A stretch of 64,000 nucleotides of DNA from Shinella fusca (lineage in GTDB: Bacteria; Pseudomonadota; Alphaproteobacteria; Rhizobiales; Rhizobiaceae), in contig NZ_JACHIK010000002.1 of the NCBI RefSeq assembly GCF_014203155.1, positions 124,001-188,000 of the forward strand, read 5' to 3'. The position numbers were made by a program, and so were the translations under genes. The first letter of the stretch is position 1. Each line of letters opens with the position of its first letter. The notes beneath the pieces are model-generated. The model had not been told where the DNA came from. It saw only the letters and a list, made by a program, of their open reading frames with translations, and searched no databases. Positions 60,946 to 64,000 of the stretch are shown piece by piece.

Positions 60946-62676
60946 TCAGTCGTTGAAATGGCGGCCTTCCGTGACCTCGGCCACGTAGCCGGCGCGGATG
61001 GCGAAATCGCCGAAATGCTCGCCCGGCTGCCGCTCGCGGGCGAAGTGGCCGATCACCGTGCCGAGAAGCTCGAGGATCGCCGGCTCTGCCACGTTCTCCA
61101 GCACCATCTTGTTGAGGCGCTGGCCGGCAAAACCGCCGCCGAGATAGAGGTTGTACTTGCCGGGCGCGCGGCCCGTCAGCGCGATCTCGGCGATGTAGGG
61201 CCGTGCGCAGCCGTTCGGACAGCCGGTCATGCGGATGGTGATGGGCTCGTCCGACAGGCCGTGCTCGGCGAGGATGGCGTCGATCTTCGTGATCAGCGTC
61301 GGCAGGTAACGCTCGCTCTCGGCCATGGCGAGGCCGCAGGTCGGCAGCGCCACGCAGGCCATGGAATTGCGCCTGAGGCCGCTGCCGCCGTTGAGCCTGT
61401 CGAGCCCGTGCGCCTTCAGGAGCGCGTCGATCTTCGGCCGGTCGGCGGGGTCCACCTCGGCGATGATGAGGTTCTGGTTGGGCGTCACGCGGAAGGTGCC
61501 GCGATGAGCCTCGGCAATGGCGCGTATGCCGTCGAAGAGCGCGAGGTTCTCGAAATTCTTCACGCGGCCGTTCTCGATGCGCAGCGTATAGTGCTCGCGC
61601 CCGTCCTCGCCGCGCTGCCAGCCGAGCGTGTCGCCGTTGGTGGTGAAGGCGTAGGCGCGCGCCTCGCCGAGGGCGAAGCCCAGCCGGTCCTCGATCGCCG
61701 CCTTGATCCAGTCGAGCCCCTTGTCGTCCACCGTATACTTGAAGCGGGCGCGGCTGCGGTCGGCGCGGTCGCCGTAGTCGCGCTGCACACCCATGACGGC
61801 GTCGCAGGTCTCGATCACCTTGTCCTTGGCAACGAAGCCGATGACGCTGGCAAGGCGCGGATAGGTCTTCGGCGCCTGGTCCGTCCGCCCCATGCCGCCG
61901 CCCACCGCCACGTTGAAGCCGAGGAGCCGGCCCTTTTCGACGATGGCGATGAAGCCGAGGTCCTGCGCGTAGACGTCGATATCGTTGACGGGCGGGATGA
62001 CGAAGCCGATCTTGAACTTGCGCGGCATGTAGGTGCGCCCGTACATCGGCTCTTCCGGCGCCTCGCCCTTCGTCTGGCGCTCCTCGCCGTACCAGATCTC
62101 CGGATAGGCGCCGGTCTTCGGCGTGGCGTGGTCGCTTGCGCCCTTGGCGAGCGCGTAGACCTCGGCGTGCAGCGCCGAAAGCTCGGGATTGATCGAGGCC
62201 ATGACGCCGCGCGCGTCGTCGCCGCAGGCCGCCTTGGTGTCGAGCGCGACGTCGTTCAGCCCCTGCATGACGGCGCGCAGGTTTTTCTTGTGGATGTAGT
62301 GGAACTGGAAGGTCTGGCGTGTCGTCAGGCGCAGCATGTCGCCGGCATAGGCACGTCCCAGCGCATCGAGCTTCAGCCATTGCGCGGGTGTCAGCACGCC
62401 GCCGGGAAGGCGCACGCGCGCCATGAAGCGATAGGCGGGCTCCAGCTTCTGCCGGCGCCGCTCGTCGCGGATGTCGCGGTCGTCCTGCTGGTAGACGCCA
62501 TGGAACTTCATCAGCTTGATGTCGTCGCCGGGAACGGCGGCGGTCAGCGGCGCAGCGAGCCCCTCGGCGATGGTGCCGCGCAGCTGGTCGCTGTTCGCCT
62601 TCATCGTCTCGTCCGGCGTGAGCCTTTCGAGGGGCTGGGAGATGTCGTGGCTGCGGTCGGTTTCAAGAAGGGTCAT
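60946..62676 (-). CDS. cysI: Sulfite reductase hemoprotein (beta) subunit
   Basis: A 576-residue siroheme/4Fe-4S enzyme that reduces sulfite to sulfide with six electrons from CysJ. The cluster cysteines are Cys441 and Cys447 (CVALPTCG) and Cys486 and Cys490 (GCPNGCARPY). Other marks are LRLTTRQTFQFHYIHKKNLR near residue 110 and the two Nir/Sir ferredoxin-like repeats. The length is close to E. coli CysI (570). The start at 62676 lies 8 bases after the cysJ stop; the open frame continuing upstream is a shadow within cysJ. Confidence 0.95.
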   Translation of the reverse strand: MTLLETDRSHDISQPLERLTPDETMKANSDQLRGTIAEGLAAPLTAAVPGDDIKLMKFHGVYQQDDRDIRDERRRQKLEPAYRFMARVRLPGGVLTPAQWLKLDALGRAYAGDMLRLTTRQTFQFHYIHKKNLRAVMQGLNDVALDTKAACGDDARGVMASINPELSALHAEVYALAKGASDHATPKTGAYPEIWYGEERQTKGEAPEEPMYGRTYMPRKFKIGFVIPPVNDIDVYAQDLGFIAIVEKGRLLGFNVAVGGGMGRTDQAPKTYPRLASVIGFVAKDKVIETCDAVMGVQRDYGDRADRSRARFKYTVDDKGLDWIKAAIEDRLGFALGEARAYAFTTNGDTLGWQRGEDGREHYTLRIENGRVKNFENLALFDGIRAIAEAHRGTFRVTPNQNLIIAEVDPADRPKIDALLKAHGLDRLNGGSGLRRNSMACVALPTCGLAMAESERYLPTLITKIDAILAEHGLSDEPITIRMTGCPNGCARPYIAEIALTGRAPGKYNLYLGGGFAGQRLNKMVLENVAEPAILELLGTVIGHFARERQPGEHFGDFAIRAGYVAEVTEGRHFND

Positions 62677-62684
62677 GTCGGTCC

Positions 62685-64000
62685 TCAATAGACGTCGATC
62701 TGGTAGCGGCGGCTTTCCTGCAGTGCGGCGAGGTATTCCTCGGCGGCAGCCTTGCCACGCCCGCTTTGCTCGGTGACGATCGTCAGGAGGGCGCGGTGGA
62801 CGTCGGGCGCGAGCTTGGCCCCGTCGCCGCAGACATAGAGATGCGCGCCCTCTTCCAGCCAGGCGTAGACGTCGCGCGCCTCTTCCTGGAGGCGGTGCTG
62901 CACATAGGTCTTTTGCGCCCCGTCGCGCGAGAAGGCGACGTTCATGCGGGACAGGACGCCGTCCTTCAGAAAGCCCTGCCATTCCGTCTGGTAGAGGAAG
63001 TCGCTGTCGAAGTTGCGCTCGCCGAAGAAGAGCCATGCGCGGCCGTCCGCGCCTTGCGCCTCGCGCTCCTGCAGGAAGGCGCGGTAGGGGGCGACGCCCG
63101 TGCCCGCGCCGATCATGATGATCGGCGCATCGCCCGCCGGCAGGCGGAAGCGCGGGTTCTCCTGCACATAGACGGGCAGGACGGTTTCCGGCGCGGCGCG
63201 GCGCGAGAACTGGCCGGAGGCGACGCCGAAACGCTCCTCGCCGTTCAGCGCATATTGCACGGTGGAGACCGTCAGATGCACCTCGTCGGGAACGGTCGTC
63301 GCGGAGGAGGCGATGGAATAGAGCCGCGGCTGGAGCGGGCGAAGGCCGGCGGCGAGCGCCGCCGCATCGACACCCCTTACCGGGAAGCGGCGCACGATAT
63401 CGATGACGTGGTTTTCGCGCAGGAATGCCGAGCGGGCATCGCCCGTCAGGTCCTTCAGCTCCGTCGAGCCGGTCACCTCGGCCCACTGGTCGAGGAAGCG
63501 CGGGGTAGCGGCGGTGATTTCCAGAACGCCACCGAGCGCCTCGCTGAGCGTCGTCGCCTCGCCCTTGAGCGTCAGGGGCTCGGCGCCGGAAAGATCGAGC
63601 GCCGACAGGAGGCTTTCGACGAGCGCCGGATCGTTGCGCGGCACGATGCCGAGGGCGTCGCCTGGCGCGAAGGAGAGGCCGGAGCCCTCCAGCGAGAGTT
63701 CGATATGCCGCGTCTCCTTGCTCGATCCCCGGCCGGTGAGCGCCAGGTTCTCGATGACGATGGCCGGGAAGGGGTTGCGCTTGTCGTAGGCTGTGGCAGC
63801 GGATACGGCCAGGCTGGCGGCGGGTGTCGCGGCGACGGCGCGCGGCGGGGCGAGCAGGCCGACGGCCGTCTCGATCCAGCCGGCGGCGGGGTCGTCATAG
63901 TCGACGTCGCAGTCGATGCGCGGGTGCAGGCGCTCGGCGCCGAGCTCGGCAAGGCGCTCGTCGATCCGCCGGCCCGCGCCGCAGAAGAATTCGTAGGTGG
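62685..64000 (-). CDS. cysJ: Sulfite reductase flavoprotein (alpha) subunit, 3' part
   Basis: The window holds about 438 C-terminal residues of a diflavin reductase that passes electrons from NADPH to CysI. The frame is open to the window edge, and the GTG at 63644 is internal. Visible are the FAD-binding domain (PFPAIVIENLALTGRGSSKE; RLYSIASS near the middle), the NADPH site (IMIGAGTGVAPYRAFLQER) and the end YVCGDGAKLAPDVHRAL to RRYQIDVY. The FMN flavodoxin domain would lie mostly beyond the edge. It is followed after 8 bases by cysI. Confidence 0.93.
   Translation of the reverse strand, partial: TYEFFCGAGRRIDERLAELGAERLHPRIDCDVDYDDPAAGWIETAVGLLAPPRAVAATPAASLAVSAATAYDKRNPFPAIVIENLALTGRGSSKETRHIELSLEGSGLSFAPGDALGIVPRNDPALVESLLSALDLSGAEPLTLKGEATTLSEALGGVLEITAATPRFLDQWAEVTGSTELKDLTGDARSAFLRENHVIDIVRRFPVRGVDAAALAAGLRPLQPRLYSIASSATTVPDEVHLTVSTVQYALNGEERFGVASGQFSRRAAPETVLPVYVQENPRFRLPAGDAPIIMIGAGTGVAPYRAFLQEREAQGADGRAWLFFGERNFDSDFLYQTEWQGFLKDGVLSRMNVAFSRDGAQKTYVQHRLQEEARDVYAWLEEGAHLYVCGDGAKLAPDVHRALLTIVTEQSGRGKAAAEEYLAALQESRRYQIDVY

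Noticed and set aside
62677-63486. Upstream extension of the cysI frame through cysJ, suggesting a fused protein
   Set aside because: The extension lies in a different frame from cysJ, which itself is well supported, and cysI has a family start at 62676.

Overview
This window is high-GC DNA, densely packed with genes in short operons that often overlap by ATGA or 4 bp. The gene content suggests an alphaproteobacterium of the Rhizobiales, probably Rhizobiaceae (Rhizobium, Agrobacterium, Ensifer or Shinella type). Supporting marks are the lpiA-acvB pair, cyoABCD followed by a SURF1 gene, a siderophore-interacting protein with a DUF2218-like front domain, and a RIME-like intergenic palindrome. 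The genus is inference. I see no rRNA, tRNA, CRISPR array, transposase or prophage gene.

Layout. 1-7843: peptide ABC importer (binding protein cut by the window edge, fused double ATPase, two permeases) followed by two peptidases of proline-related families. 7840-13000: FAD amine oxidase and LysR regulator on the minus strand, divergent from an adenine-deaminase-like enzyme and a YitT/DUF6198-type membrane protein. 13046-16890: cytoplasmic GH20 hexosaminidase, GNAT acetyltransferase and an MHS-type MFS transporter. 17150-22109: cytochrome bo3 ubiquinol oxidase cyoABCD plus SURF1, followed by a candidate small RNA on the minus strand. 22304-27952: siderophore uptake locus (AraC regulator, TonB receptor, periplasmic binding protein, siderophore-interacting reductase). 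27960-34789: KdpD without KdpE or KdpFABC nearby, then the lysyl-phosphatidylglycerol pair lpiA/acvB.

34895-56820 is the most interesting part. Two similar LysR regulators bracket a minus-strand block holding a class II aldolase-type protein, a cytosine-deaminase-like amidohydrolase, two tandem BMP-family binding proteins and a nucleoside/nucleobase-type ABC importer. Facing away from the second LysR is a plus-strand block: NCS2 (uracil/xanthine-type) permease, three-subunit molybdenum hydroxylase, COG0523 metallochaperone GTPase, two paralogous TIM-barrel amidohydrolases (the first lacks the HxH metal motif), UbiD-type decarboxylase, UbiX-type flavin prenyltransferase and XdhC. My reading is a pathway for an unidentified N-heterocycle: import, hydroxylation at molybdenum, hydrolysis by the amidohydrolases and prFMN-dependent decarboxylation. 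I cannot name the substrate from sequence.

56825-64000 returns to ordinary functions: prmB, an RsuA-family pseudouridine synthase, an amidase, and a sulfur assimilation operon (cysJ cut by the window edge, cysI, thiosulfate sulfurtransferase).
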